Below are positions 1-11,199 of a stretch of DNA of 64,000 bases, piece by piece. The DNA is from Takakia lepidozioides (Eukaryota > Streptophyta > Takakiopsida > Takakiales > Takakiaceae), in NCBI GenBank assembly GCA_030704615.1, contig CM060733.1:55678001-55742000 (forward strand), written 5' to 3'. Made by a program: the position numbers and the translations under genes. How positions within the stretch are numbered: position 1 is the first letter of the stretch; the number at the start of each line of letters is the position of its first letter. Under the pieces are notes generated by a model, which saw only the letters and a list, made by a program, of their open reading frames with translations, was not told the origin of the DNA and searched no databases.

Positions 1-58
1 GCACGTCCACCTTTCCTGTTAGGCATGCAAACATGTTCTGCATTCAAGTCTCCTAGCA
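1..58 (-). CDS. 5' end of the divergent N-terminal/ParB-methyltransferase gene of T1 (partial)
   Basis: The minus strand from 58 down to 1 matches the start of the + strand ORF at 45545 in T2. ATG codons lie at 58 and at 26; the second reads MPNRKGG and is the more natural start because basic, disordered sequence follows it in the T2 copy. The gene runs off the window. In T2 the same N-terminal region was cut off from its ParB/methyltransferase body by an inversion; whether T1 keeps the intact gene upstream cannot be seen here. Confidence 0.35.
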
Positions 59-104
59 TTCAGTCTAAGAATTACAGAAGCAAAATGGGGGGTTCGGTGC
101 TCGA

Positions 105-386
105 TCAGCTGCGCGCAGCCCGATCGCATGGAGCTCTCACTGGTGGCTGGGTTGCCTGAGTGGCCTGCTGCTCGGAGATGGCAATCTCCTCCTGTAGACG
201 CATCTGCTTCCTCCCCTTCGGCATTGGCCTACGTCCGAAGTATAATTTCCGGAGCTTGCGACGAGGTCTCCTGGCTGGTGCACGAACTCCCCCCCTCTCA
301 GGTTCGAGCATAAGAAGAACAGAGAGAGGAAAAAGGGCCAAAGAGTGCAGATGGAAAGGGCGCGAGAGGGGTGACTGAGGAGACAC
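105..386 (-). CDS. Conserved small basic ORF upstream of the divergent gene (T1 copy)
   Basis: 93-codon minus-strand ORF with the basic core RRPRRKLRKLYFG and MPKGRKQMRLQEEI. The same frame is kept in the inverted T2 copy (45083-45436), with few replacements and a stop after the core. It lies between the palindrome array and the first exon of the ParB-methyltransferase gene and reads in the same direction. It could be an upstream ORF, a leader exon or simply promoter sequence. The conserved frame between two copies that have diverged elsewhere by frameshifts is the only argument for coding. No family is recognised. Confidence 0.25.
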   Translation of the reverse strand: MSPQSPLSRPFHLHSLALFPLSVLLMLEPERGGVRAPARRPRRKLRKLYFGRRPMPKGRKQMRLQEEIAISEQQATQATQPPVRAPCDRAARS

Positions 387-654
387 TACAAAAGTAGATG
401 AAACGGCGGTGATGCACCACTTGGGTTCGAAAGGGTTGGACGAAAGTGTCTCCTCGGGGAGTTTGCGTCATTACGAAATTCGAATCGTTGAGGGTACGCC
501 TGCCGTCCGAAAAACAAACATCATTATCGAACGGTCAGGCCGCGCCGCCTCATGCCCCTTCAGTCAGATAGAGTGCCGACATGTGCAGCAATTCCGTTGC
601 TCCACGTGTTCACATTTCAAGGTATTTCCGTCCCAGCGTCTGATGAGTTGGAGC

Positions 655-2360
655 GAAAATGCGAATGCGGCGCCGCATTTCCGTTAAGTACCATCACGAA
701 GCTACACATCCGTACTTGTTGGAAGAAAATGCGGCACCGCATTTCCGTTCCACCTTCACATACCTTAGTTGTTGAACGGAAATACGGTGCCGCATTTCCG
801 TCCCACAGCTCCAAGTATGAGATTCAAAAGGGAAATGCGGCGCCGCATTTCCGTTCTGGAATGTCGAAAGGTGCGATTGGGACGGGAATGAGGCACAACA
901 TTTCTGTTCCCGTGGTTCATGATTTTCAATGTGAACGGAAATGCGGTACCGCATTTCCGTTCCCACTTCACATCCGTTAGATGATGAATGGAAATGCCGT
1001 GCCACATTTCCGTTCGGGAAAGTATAGAGGTCTCACCTGGACAGAAATGCGGTGCCGCATTTCCGGTCCGGAAACTTTGAAGGTCTCACATGGATGGAAA
1101 TGCTGCTACACATTTTCGTAGCACAGCTCCAGGCCCAATATACAAAACGGAAATGCGGCGCCGCATTTCGTTCTAGAATGTCGGAAGGTGCGACTGGAAC
1201 GGAAATGCGGTGCCGGATTTCTGTTCCCGTTGCGCACGATTTTCAGTCAGAATGGAAATGCGGTACCGCATTTCCGTTCTGTAGAGTATTAACGTCTGAC
1301 GCTGGCGGAAATGTCGTGCCGCATTTTCGTTCCACAGCTCCATGCCTCACATACAAAACGGAAATGCGGCGCCGCATTTCCGTTTTGGAATGTCGGAAGG
1401 TGCGACTCCGACGGAAATGCGGTACCGCATTTCAGTTCCGAGGTTTCAGGATATTTCATCAGAACGGAAATGCGGTGCCGCATTTCCCTTTTGAACCTAA
1501 TACATTCCGTTCTGGAATGTTGGGAGTGCGACTCGGATGGAAATCCGTTGCCGCATTTCAGTTCCGACGGTTCACGATTTTCAGTCAGAACGGAAATGCG
1601 GTACCGCATTTCCGTTCTGGAATGTTGGTTGGTGCGACTCGGATGGAAATACGGTGCCGCATTTCAGATGGTTCACGATTTTCAGTCAGAACGGAAATGC
1701 GTTGCCGCATTTCCGTTCTGGATAGTATGAATGTCTCAAGCGGTCGGAATTGCGCTGTATGAAGCTGTCGGAATCGCACTCGGCTCCATGCATCAGATAC
1801 AAAATGGAAATGCGGCGCCGCATTTCCGTTCTGGAATGTCGAAAAGTGCGACTCGGACGGAAATGCGGTGCCGCATTTCTGTTCCCGTTGTTCGTAAATC
1901 TCAATCAGAACGGAAATGCGGTACCGCATTTCCGTTCCACCTTCACATACCGTGCTTGTTGAATGAAAATGCGGTACCGCATTTCCGTTCTGGAGAGTAT
2001 GAATGTCTTTTAAGGACGGAAATGTGCTGCAGCATTTCTATCCCTCAGCTCCATGCATCAGATACAAAATGGAAATGCGGCGCCGCTTTTCCGTTCTGAA
2101 ATGTCGGAAAAGTGCGACTCGGACGGAAATGCGGTGCCGCATTTCTGTTCCCGTTGTTCATAATTCTCAATCAGAACGGAAATGCGGTACCGCATTTCCG
2201 TTCCACCTTCACATACCGTGCTTGCTGGATGGAAATGCGTTACCGCATTTCCGTTCTGGAGAGTATAAAGGTTTCCCCCGGACGGAAACTCGTTGCCGCA
2301 TTTCCGTCGCTCTGGTGCATGACCAAGATGCAATACGGAAATGCGGCGCCGTATTTCCGT
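655..2360. repeat. 53-bp-phased palindrome array (T1)
   Basis: About 32 copies of a palindrome with half-site GGAAATGCGG mirrored around a central pyrimidine-purine step (consensus core GAAATGCGGYRCCGCATTTC). Counted by hand, centres fall at 671, 735, 788, 841, 894, 947, 1000, 1053, (1106), 1159, 1211, 1264, 1317, 1370, 1423, 1476, 1549, 1602, 1655, 1703, (1756), 1816, 1869, 1922, 1975, 2029, 2081, 2135, 2188, 2241, 2294 and 2347; brackets mark degenerate units. Most intervals are exactly 53 bp. Spacers are also related (for example TTCTGGAATGTCGG, TTCACGATTTTCAGTCAGAA). The open frames through this stretch follow from the repeat and are not genes. Confidence 0.95.
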
Positions 2361-2773
2361 CCACCAGCAATCGAAAGAATCATCGGGACGGGAAATTGGA
2401 ACCTGAATGGGTTGCATTGTTCCGAAACAACACAATTGCGGCCAGTCTTGATGAGCACAACTTGGTTGTCTGACCGTTTTAACCAGCAGTCCTGGCACTT
2501 GTCAGTGCGAACGTTCCTGTCTGCACCGAGAATACTGCTGGATCCACCCTCAGGAGAAACTGTCAGGAGATGTTATTTCGTCGCCGAATCGGCCATCATT
2601 GTCATACTCACTGGCTATGGAATCAAACCTCCCACCTTCATGCATGTAGCTTGAAACAATACTTTCCACTTCAATGTGCGACTTCCAATCGTCGATGGAC
2701 TCCGCATGGTGCCTGTGAGCCTTGGTCTGTCGCTATACTGAACCTCGCACTTGCCAACTCCGTGCGGTGTTCG

Positions 2774-5700
2774 ATGGCTCCGAATTCCTACGCTATAGTT
2801 TGCTGTCCTCCGCAACTTGGGAGAGCCTGGATCCCAAACGAGGGAGGACTTTGCAGAGTGACTGAAACTTACCTTTGTTCCAAATTCAAGCTCAAACCGG
2901 GCACAGTTTATTTGGAAGAAGAAAGGAAGGATGTTCCTGGACAGGTTGACGAGACCATTGTCGTGCTAGGTAACGACGGAGGTTGCGGAATCGAATGGCA
3001 CGTTCCCCCGTCAGACACCATCCTGTACCGAGCTGTGGGAATGCCCATTCCCTTTCCGAATCAGTCGCTGCCCACACCATCCACAAAGGAGTCCGGAAAC
3101 CGACAGGCGGCCACTGCCAACAGAGAGGTATGCAACGATAATCATTCCCGACCTGGACCGTCAAGACCCTCCATAGCTTCTCGTGTGGACGTATTCGACA
3201 TTTCCGACGAGGAAGATGATTGCATTGAGGTACCCATGTCCTCCACACGGTCGTTCAAATCCGGCATGGACGTCTCTGTAGGTGCTACGCATGTGCCCTC
3301 GAGCATAACTCCAACCCGGTCCATTGTGCAGCTCCTACGACAACATCACCTCGATGGTTCTCGCTCCGAGCTGGCTGCTCTCGACTATGCCAAATTCCCA
3401 GTCAGAAAGGTAACGTTTCTGCCTCCCGAAGTCGATGGCAATGTCATCTTCGAGTTTCCACCTATTTCTTCGTCAAAGAAATCCTCCGGGATGTTAACAG
3501 ACATGGATCGAAAGCATGACGGACACCCCTGGTGTGTGACGAAGACCAGTAGCACGAAAATTGCTGATGGTGTTCGTGTACGATATGTCCTCTGTGCGGG
3601 GAAGCTGAGGTGCCTCAATCCCACCTGCTTCCACTTTCTCTCCAAAGGAGGGCGGAGAAACGAGACGGATTGGACTGGCACAACGCATCATCCATTCATT
3701 GTCTCCAGCCAAGCTCCTGCGGGTTCTTTCAAGTGTGCACATTGCAAAGAACCACCGACGTGCATGTCCATGTGCAGAGCCAAGCAATACTACGTTATCC
3801 ATTTGCTCCCGGACTTGACTAGAGCTTGCATACACGTTGGGGTCCACTGCCACCCCTTGGCGAGAGGCAACATGCGTGAGGCTGTGCAGGAAGCACACGA
3901 CATCATAAAAGAGGAGGTGAAATTGAGCCCCGGAGCCAGACCAAAGCAGATTCAGCTGAAGGCAGCCCACAAGATTGCTCTTGGCAAAATCATGTCTGAA
4001 GATGGTTCCGACCGAGAGCCCTTGACCGAAGACGAGATGCGTGACCTCTTGGAGTCCGTCTCGCACGTTTGTAGTCCGAATGTGCGGAATCACATCGTAT
4101 CTTGCAAGCAGGAGTTCGGCAGGGGGTCGGACATGTACTCAATCCTGGAGGTGAAACGAATGACTGGATATGACTACATCCAAGGTAGCAGGTTTCCAGG
4201 GCAAGGCAGCGAATCCGATCGTTGTTACATTTTCAAAATGTCGACGTGTGGGCCTGGGAGTGGAGTCGACTTGGTCACTCGCATGACAACTGGAAACTTG
4301 TCGAATGCTTGGGTGATGTTTGATCACATCAAGCGAATTACAAACCATCAGTGGGTGACTATGGGTGCGCATGTTTATGACTATCACTCCAAGAGGCTCA
4401 TGACGATTGCAATCTGCGAGATGAAAGGGGAGGACACACAGTCGAGATGCATCTGTGGGAGGGCATAAACGAGCAGATGGCAAGGGCGGGATTGCCAGAG
4501 CCCAATTTCAGGGGATTCATGGCAGACAACGCTCAGGCCAACTGGGCAGCGGTGCGGCGTGTGTACGGTGAGGACCCCAATGTTCCAATGGAGGGGAAAG
4601 AGAGATCCTGTGGATTCCATTGGATGCAGAGTCTATCCCACTACACTACCAAATTTGTTGCTAGCTCATTCCAGGCTGAACACCGTGTCCTTTGTACGGC
4701 GTGGAAGGATGCACCCACATTTGATGACGCGGAGGTTAAGTTTGCTATCATCGAGGCTTGGTGGAACACGTCAGGTGCAGTGGAGACAACCAATCTGGGA
4801 GCATTGCACAGCTGGTTGGGGTGGTGGCATTTTCGGTATCGACAGTTCGGACAGTACATGCGGGAGGTAGGCTGCTGTCAATTTCGTTCATTTGTCTTTA
4901 TGTTACGGACATTTCGATTGGTCCCTCACCATTGTTTGTGTCCTTCTAGGAGCGGTGCTTGGATTCCGACACGGACATGCCGAACACGAATATGGCAGAA
5001 TCGGTCCACTCCTCCTGGCGAGCGTCTTCTGCCGCACATCTGGTGGACGTAGTCACGGCCACAACGGAGGACATCGACAGAGCAATCATGCAGCAAGCCA
5101 CGTACTACAAGTTCTTGAGCGGCAAACAATGGGGCTTTGGGCCGGACAGGGAGGAATTGTTGGTACGAACAGCTTCGAGGTCCAAGAATCCAGTGAAATG
5201 GGCGACAGCATTGCGAGAGAAGATCAAAGGGACGCCTCTGCACCGCAGAGGTGAACACCTAGAGGGGGACGTCCGGACTCGCCCTGTCAGGCGGAGGATT
5301 GAAGAGGAACCCGGGTGCGAAGAGGATTCCTGGAGATCCGACAGGAACATTCGGACAGCACCTCGAGGTCCCGTCATGTTGCCGCACAATGTGTCTTCCA
5401 GCAGTGGAAGCCCAAGAAATTCCAGATCGCCGTCGCCTTCAACCGGGGATTTCGTGCAACAAATTCCCACCGCTCCCTTGCCCCACATTCCGCCCGCTGT
5501 TATGCAGTATGGCCAAGCCATTGTGGAGACGACTGTGTCTGCATCACAGTGGAGAATTGCTCGCACAAAGCCGTCGTTTCGAGGAAGGTGTTCCGCAATT
5601 CGTGTGGATACACGGCAACGTTGTTTAGAGATGATAAGGAGGAATCCAGATGGGGCTGTCCCTGCTCCTACTTTTAAAGGAAGATTTGTCCATGCAAAGT

Positions 5701-6379
5701 TTGCGGAGGCGACAACCACCAGTTCTGGTTCTGCAGGCACGACATTATGACTTGCGTGTATGGAAAGCCCAAGTACGGCATACAAACAATGCCAGAGGCT
5801 CCCCCGGTGTGGCCGGTGGAACCAGGCTGCGATCTGAGTCAGGTTGAGGCCGACGCCCTTACCGCCGCAGGATTTCGGATGGTGCAGCGCACTGACGTCC
5901 CCAGACAACCATTTCCGCTTCCACAGCCTCCACCACCGACCCCTGTGAGAGCAAGAACAATGGGACACGACAGCTCTAAGCATCCTACACACCGTTGGGG
6001 GAAACCGAAGAGGCGGCGACCTCCCTCAAAAGTGAACGAGACAAGGATGGGGAATGCACTTCGGATGAACTGTACAATCCAGAGCTCGACAGAAGTGCCC
6101 CCACCAGGATTCGGGCGTGTGTATCAGATGGCCACGGCGGGCTCAGCTGTTCGCAATGAGGTGTACACCATCACCATTTCAGAATTACCCACCTGCAATT
6201 GCACCGACTTCCAGATCATGGCAAACAAGGGGGCATCATACTGCCCTTGCAAGCATTTGTACTACGTGTACCTAAAGAGACTCCGTTGTAATTCCACAAC
6301 TCATCACTTCATACATGCACCAGGGTTGAGCCCCCAGGAGGTTCACACTCTTCTGAATATGGATCCAGGGGACCAGTGA
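2774..6379 (+). pseudogene. MULE-like transposase with C-terminal SWIM zinc finger (T1 copy, one frameshift)
   Basis: Exon 1 starts near 2774 (MAPNSYAI; an upstream in-frame ATG exists at 2570) and runs to 4866. An intron 4867-4949 (GTAG...TTCTAG) is removed in phase, then exon 2 continues through MAESVHSSW and a proline-rich part. A Cys/His cluster (CPCKVCGGDNH...FWFC...H...C) at 5685-5755 is in a third frame, so a further intron or indel lies near 5670. The C-terminus has a SWIM finger, CNC...CPCKH, at about 6197-6263, and stops at 6379. Catalytic-core features resemble Mutator-like RNase-H-fold transposases: FMADNA and then CGFHWMQS. Compared with the T2 copy, a single C is missing at about 4443, which breaks the frame; T2 reads through there. 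Nuclear transposition is the expected role. Confidence 0.75.
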
Positions 6380-7230
6380 GCTTGGCTTGCGGTCCACATA
6401 CAATGGTACGCCCATCCTTTTCGGATAGTAGAACTGTACTGCTGCCAGTACCTCAGACTCTGGCCACAGAAAGGTCCGACATATGTCTTGCCTACCAGTA
6501 ACCTGTTTTGATCGAACTAAGATATTACTATATCGTTCACTTGTTTCCACGTGCATGTATTTTTGTATGTTGGAGGGTTCATGTTTTTCTGCTTTCCGAA
6601 AACTTGCTCTCCTCATTCGACCTCCGACAAGGAAATGCGGCGCCGAATTTCCAAGTATCGTCGTAGGTACCCCCAGAGGCGGCCTTCGCCAACACCAAAC
6701 CGCTCCGAAATTTCGCACGTGCGAACCCTAATGCGGCACCCTATTTCCCAGTTCAGTTGCAAACCTTTCCCGCCGAATACCCGAAGAAGACAGAATTGTG
6801 AAGTACTGCAGACTGTATTGGTGCAGACTCCATTGGTTCAATCGCGGCAAAAGGGTCAGCTTCATTCCAATGTTAAGGCATGTAAAACCGCGGAATACTC
6901 TATACAGGCCAGTATGCGACGTCCTTTTGCAGTGGTATACTGGATTTCCCGTTGCACGGTCACTTATTTCCATGAGCGCATCTATAAAACCATGAGCGGA
7001 CTTGTTACTGACGACATATCTTCGCCGCATTACATGATCTGGAACGTCCAAAAACGGCAAGGTCAAATAAAAAACTATTATTTTAATACTTGTTTAATCT
7101 GCCGCATTTCCAAATTTGGAGGAGTCCGCTCATGAAATCCGCGTATCTTAGACTTCGGCTCACCGCTCATGCGGCTCATGCGGCTCATGGCTCATGGCTC
7201 ATGGTTTCTGCTCATGAAATAGTAAACCTC
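6380..7230 (+). other. 3' flank and terminal region of T1 with CATGAGC subterminal repeats
   Basis: Near-identical to 46690-47558 of T2. It contains single palindrome units near 6632 and 6735 and a noncoding AT-rich stretch. Tandem (CATG)AGC-type repeats follow: CCATGAGCGC at 6969, CCATGAGCGG at 6990, and GGCTCATG units at 7150-7215. The terminal GAAATAG ends at 7222. The reverse complement of the tip, CTATTTCATGAGC, also starts the left end of T2 at 32354. Subterminal repeats of this kind are usual transposase-binding sites; that role is inferred. Confidence 0.7.
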
Positions 7231-7280
7231 GTTGGAGGAGGATACCTGAGTCCATATTATAATTGGCAAAAAACGGTTGC

Positions 7281-8546
7281 CTAGTGCATATACTCTTGCA
7301 AAGTTCTTGGCATCCTCTGTGTGAGCCACCCCCTTAGTGACTGCCAGGCTTTCCATATGGATTGCCAGGGTCTTGACCCCAATCTGGTATTCGCATTACG
7401 GCCCTGCACTATCCATCTCAAGGATTGCGCCCAATGTCGCGAGGAAGTGGGGATTGAGCCCATGAGGTTACAGACAAAGCAGACGACGGAAATGGCTTCC
7501 TCCTTTATTGCCACCATGATGGAGGAGTCATCAATGGTTGGTAATTTGATGGAGGAGCCTATGATGGCCGTGGTTGGCATAAGCACTACCAGCTTTGGAA
7601 CACCATTATCTCTGATGTAGTCAAACTGAGCTGCATCATAATCCACACTTAAGATCTGGTCTGGCACAGGTTCGTATATGTTGATAGCCCCGATGAAGGT
7701 CCCAAAGCTGTTGCCTATCTCGGGCAGAGATATGAGGTAGGTGGGTGGGAGGAAAGGGATTTGCGATCACTCTTGGTTGCCACAGTACTCCTTGTCTATG
7801 TCCCCAATCATGTGTCCAGGGAAATATGAAGACTTTAGCCGATGACTGCTGGGTGTTGAAGTGAGTCGCACAATCAGCTTCCGTGGGTGAGCAGAACAAA
7901 ATGGCATAGAAGCCTCTAGCCATTGACAGGCAGAAGTGCTGCGCCAATCCTCCTTCCGCTCCTAGGTGCTCCACCACCCAACGTCGAACCCATGCTCTAG
8001 GACGTGGCTTTCTTGGAAAATACTGAAGATCAACTCCCCTTTGAGTTAACTTTTGAGCCCGCTCTTTCAATTTGTCTTTGTTCAGCTTTAGAACTGGCTG
8101 CTCTGATTCCACTGGCACGATCGTGTCTTCCAAGAGAATTTCCGCAGGCAAGGGGGAGGGTGGCGGAAGGCTGGAGCTTGGACCCTTTCCCAAAATCGAG
8201 CCTCCCTATCCATCTGTGGAGATGTTTTTCTTTGCCCAGATTTGATTCTTGCCTTTTCTAGAGAGAGAAGACCCGCCTCTCTTTGCTCGCTTGTTGCTCT
8301 TGCCAGGAGGGTTTTGAAAACTTCCCTGAGAGCAGCATTCTGGGCCTCTGAGGAGGGCGGCGGTGTAATGCAGTCATAGAATCTTATTGATAAGCTGCCT
8401 TCGTGCCTAGTGGAAGGGGGATGTGGCTCCTTGGCAGCTGTGAGAAGTAAAGTGATCTTACAAAACCTGTCAAGCTCTTTAGTGACTGCTGAGCTTGTCT
8501 TGGCACAGGGGGAAGACGCCGCATTCTCTAAGCAATGAGCTATCAT
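7281..8546 (-). pseudogene. Degenerate gag-like (DUF4283-type) retroelement ORF
   Basis: Minus-strand ORFs at 8546-8088, 8193-7636 and 7667-7281 overlap and read as one broken protein. The middle part has a WVRRWVVEHLG...GFYAILFCSPTEADC...VFIFPWTHDW pattern followed, in a shifted frame, by ISLPEIGNSFGTFIGAINIY. This resembles the RRM-like DUF4283 region of plant retroelement gag/ORF1 proteins. The N-terminal part (DRFCKITLLL, EKARIKSGQRK) is of unknown type. Orientation matches retroelement A next to it, but A has its own gag at 50.3-50.97 kb, so this is probably a separate remnant. It is the sequence T1 abuts at 7231. Confidence 0.4.
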
Positions 8547-8559
8547 GACCGTGTTTCTC

Positions 8560-9376
8560 GAGAACTCCTTCCCTTACTATCTACAGCCTCCCCTCCCTCT
8601 CTGGTTAATTCGTAGATAGCATTATAGGAAGGATAGAGAAGGAATGAACTCCAAGTTTGGCAGCGATGAAAGGAGCGAGAACGGGGTGACACTGTTACGC
8701 TTTAACGTTCAAAGATTGCGCCCAAAGAGAATATCAACTTAACAGAGGAGATTTTGAGGCAAGGATGATCCCATCCATAGCTGAAGAGAGAGAAAGGAGG
8801 GAAAGGTGCTGCCATTGGCAGTGAGAGGAGACCTCTCTCTATAACTAAGGGGCCTGATTTGTGAGCTGTGAAGGCTTATTTTGTGCTTGAATGAGATTCT
8901 CCCGTCCTCACAAGTGCACGTTAAACTAGGGATGTAAGAGCTCGGAAGGAGCGGGCTTTACAGCACGAGAAGAGAGATGAACATGTAGAGGATTCCACGT
9001 ACAGCATATGCAGAGCTAACACACACACATCCAAAGCTCACAGAGCACGTCCAAAAGCCCGTACACCAGGTTGTACATACGAGAAAAAAGGGCCCTGACT
9101 CAAGGTCAGGAACAAGCTTATACCCAAAACCTAGGGCGAGGCAATACCCCCACGTGGCAGCATGCCACGGGTTGCCTAGATTACAAACAGATCTGGCCCG
9201 TAGACCAATGAAGGGGCCAGATGCAGCCACAAAGCTCTAGGATAACCTCAAACAAGTATAGGTCAGGTTGTATATAACGCTCTCCCGTCGTAAATACTAA
9301 TGGCATGGGATGAACCTGTCAAACAGTGATGAATAGGCTGAAAGTCAGGCCAGGAGAACATGAGCCATCACATATG
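8560..9376 (-). repeat. Probable 3' LTR of retroelement A
   Basis: Noncoding stretch directly downstream (minus strand) of the A integrase and of a polypurine tract. On the minus strand it opens TGTGATGG just after the tract, and contains a TATA-like GTTATATACAACC near 9270. No second copy lies in the window, so the far boundary (near 8560) is a guess. Confidence 0.4.
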
Positions 9377-9383
9377 TGAAGGC

Positions 9384-9397
9384 TTCCCCCCCCTTAA
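9384..9397 (-). other. Polypurine tract of retroelement A
   Basis: On the minus strand the sequence reads CTTAAGGGGGGGGAAG and sits about 240 bp past the integrase stop codon, immediately before the presumed 3' LTR. Position and composition are those of the plus-strand priming site of an LTR retrotransposon. Confidence 0.6.
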
Positions 9398-9638
9398 GAA
9401 AGTCCGAGCTCCGCAAGGTAAAATATAAGGATGTTACCTCGCCATGAAGTTCCCCAACGTCGCAGGGTGAAAAACCTTTCATGGGAAAACCCGGTGGGAC
9501 AAAACCCATGCAAAGGAAAACCTTACGCGTGTGGACAAGTTGGAACTTCATGCTAAGTCTAAAACTAGAGTACAAAATAACTATGGAAGAACACTACAAT
9601 CTGAAAATGAAGAGATGTCCAAGTCCAAAAGAGGTCTC

Positions 9639-10988
9639 TTATGAAATCAAAGTCTCCATAGCACCTGCACCACGAGGAGCAAGTACCACCGAACGCCCCT
9701 CAACATTGATGCATGTCAAGTCAAAAACCAGCTTCGAATGAATCAAATCTGCAAGTGCCACTGGCTCCTCATGTGCTTTCGTATTGTGCCCTTGCGGCAA
9801 AATCAAAGCACGTCTCCCGCGAAGCAACTTGTACGACAAATAAGGACCATCGATCTTCCGCTTAGATTTACATGCATGCTGCCCCTGCTGAAGACGTAGG
9901 CACACAGTCTGTCCCTCATGGAAGTGATCTGAGTACTTAACCCGCTTTTTAAAATTCCTAGCCTGTATTGCTTGAGCAAGAACAATGTTAGCCTTAGCCT
10001 CATTAACTGAGACCATGTGCCTAGTATGCACCCTCTCTACAAAATCAGTCAAGTCAGCAGGCTCAGAAACAGTGGAAATCAGTGGAGTAGGATGCAAAGG
10101 AGAGACACAACGTCTACCGTAAAGCAACTCAAAAGGAGTTTTCCTCGTGCTAGCATGAATAGCAGTGCGATAAGCATAGACCAGAGGAGGAATGAAGATG
10201 TCCCATTCCCTTGCAAACTCGCCATTCTTCTCCAACATTCGGCAGAAAGTCTGATTGAAATGCTCCGTCAAACCATTGGTTTGAGGATGGTAGGGGGCTA
10301 TAGTCATATGCTTGATTCCAAAGTTTAAGCATATGATATTCAAGAGGTCATTGCAAAACTCCCGGCCATTATCAGTAAGGACCTCAAGTGGACAACCATG
10401 CCTCATCACAATCTCCTCAAAGAAGAGTTGTGCTACCGAGTCAGAATCCTTGGTAACCATAGGACAGACTTCTACCCACTTAGTCAAGTAATCTGTAGCT
10501 CCTCAAAGATAGATATGACCCTTTACGTGAGAGCGAGAGGTCCTACCAAGTCAATATCAACTCGAGCAAAGGCATGTGTCACAGGCAAGGATTGCAATTT
10601 ATAAGTGACCCCCACCCGAGGAAGTGCAAGGTTAGATCGACATGCCTTACACTTGGAGATGAAGGCAGTCACATCTTTTTGAATTCCCTTCCAGTAATAT
10701 ACCTCTTGTATGCAAGCTATAGTCTTTTTGACCCCAACCTGCATACAAAGAAGCATGAAAGCATTCCTACAAAGCATCTAACTGGCTCCGTGGTGGTACC
10801 TCCAAGTAGCAAGGACTCCCATCCTTAGTGCCCACTTTGTACAACTTGCCATCCCTACAACGATGAGCGTCCACATTGTACAACATTTGCTTCCTCAACT
10901 TCTTAGGGAGCCCTGCATGTGAACGTCCATGAAGACATCGATGGAGTAGCGCTGCATGCAGCATATCATCTATGATTGCACTGTACAT
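9639..10988 (-). pseudogene. Integrase of Ty3/gypsy element A (frameshifted)
   Basis: Two minus-strand ORFs make up the integrase. The first (10777-10523) has the zinc-binding end CKAC and the start of the catalytic core, with the first Asp in DIDLVGPL. The second (10487-9639) carries the second Asp in LTDNGREF and the Glu in PQTNGLTEHFN, then a basic tail. The frame breaks between them near 10500. The N-terminal zinc half is weak (10988-10767). Domain order and the PYHPQTNG motif are typical of Ty3/gypsy. Inserting the cDNA into the host genome is the family role; this copy is broken. Confidence 0.8.
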
Positions 10989-11199
10989 AAGCGAGGTTCA
11001 ATGGGCTTTAATAAGGGTGACATGAAGTGCCTACCTCATGTTATCTCCAGCCACTAGATCCTTGCCTCATTTGAAACAGCTCATGGGAAGGCAAATCAGG
11101 CCTTAAAGCACTGCCAAAACCTACACCAGAGTACAGCAATAGATGCACCAAACCCGAGCCAAGGCTGAAAAGGAAAGACAAGGAACAAGGAATGATAGA

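Larger units (their letters stand above)
1..7230 (+). mobile_element. Giant TIR DNA transposon, copy T1 (right part; left end outside window)
   Basis: Bases 1-5951 are the reverse complement of 45603-39638, and 5957-7230 are a direct copy of 46285-47558, so this is a second copy of the element called T2 below. From left to right it holds the start of a divergent gene, a 53-bp-period palindrome array, a transposase, a SWIM zinc finger and a terminal region of CATGAGC repeats ending in GAAATAG at 7222. The next 8 bases (taaacctc) are also shared with T2. In T1 the transposase runs straight into the SWIM exon, which I take as the unrearranged order. Its left terminus lies upstream of the window, so no target duplication can be tested. 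Confidence 0.85.

Noticed and set aside
1052-1762. Long overlapping ORFs on both strands through the palindrome arrays (here and at 43.2-45.0 kb)
   Set aside because: Proteins such as repeated RKCGTAFPF are just the palindrome translated; the unit has no stop codon in several frames.
655-2360. CRISPR array (regular palindromic repeats with 53-bp period)
   Set aside because: Repeats vary in their centre, spacers are related to each other and not unique, there are no cas genes, and the context is a eukaryotic transposon.
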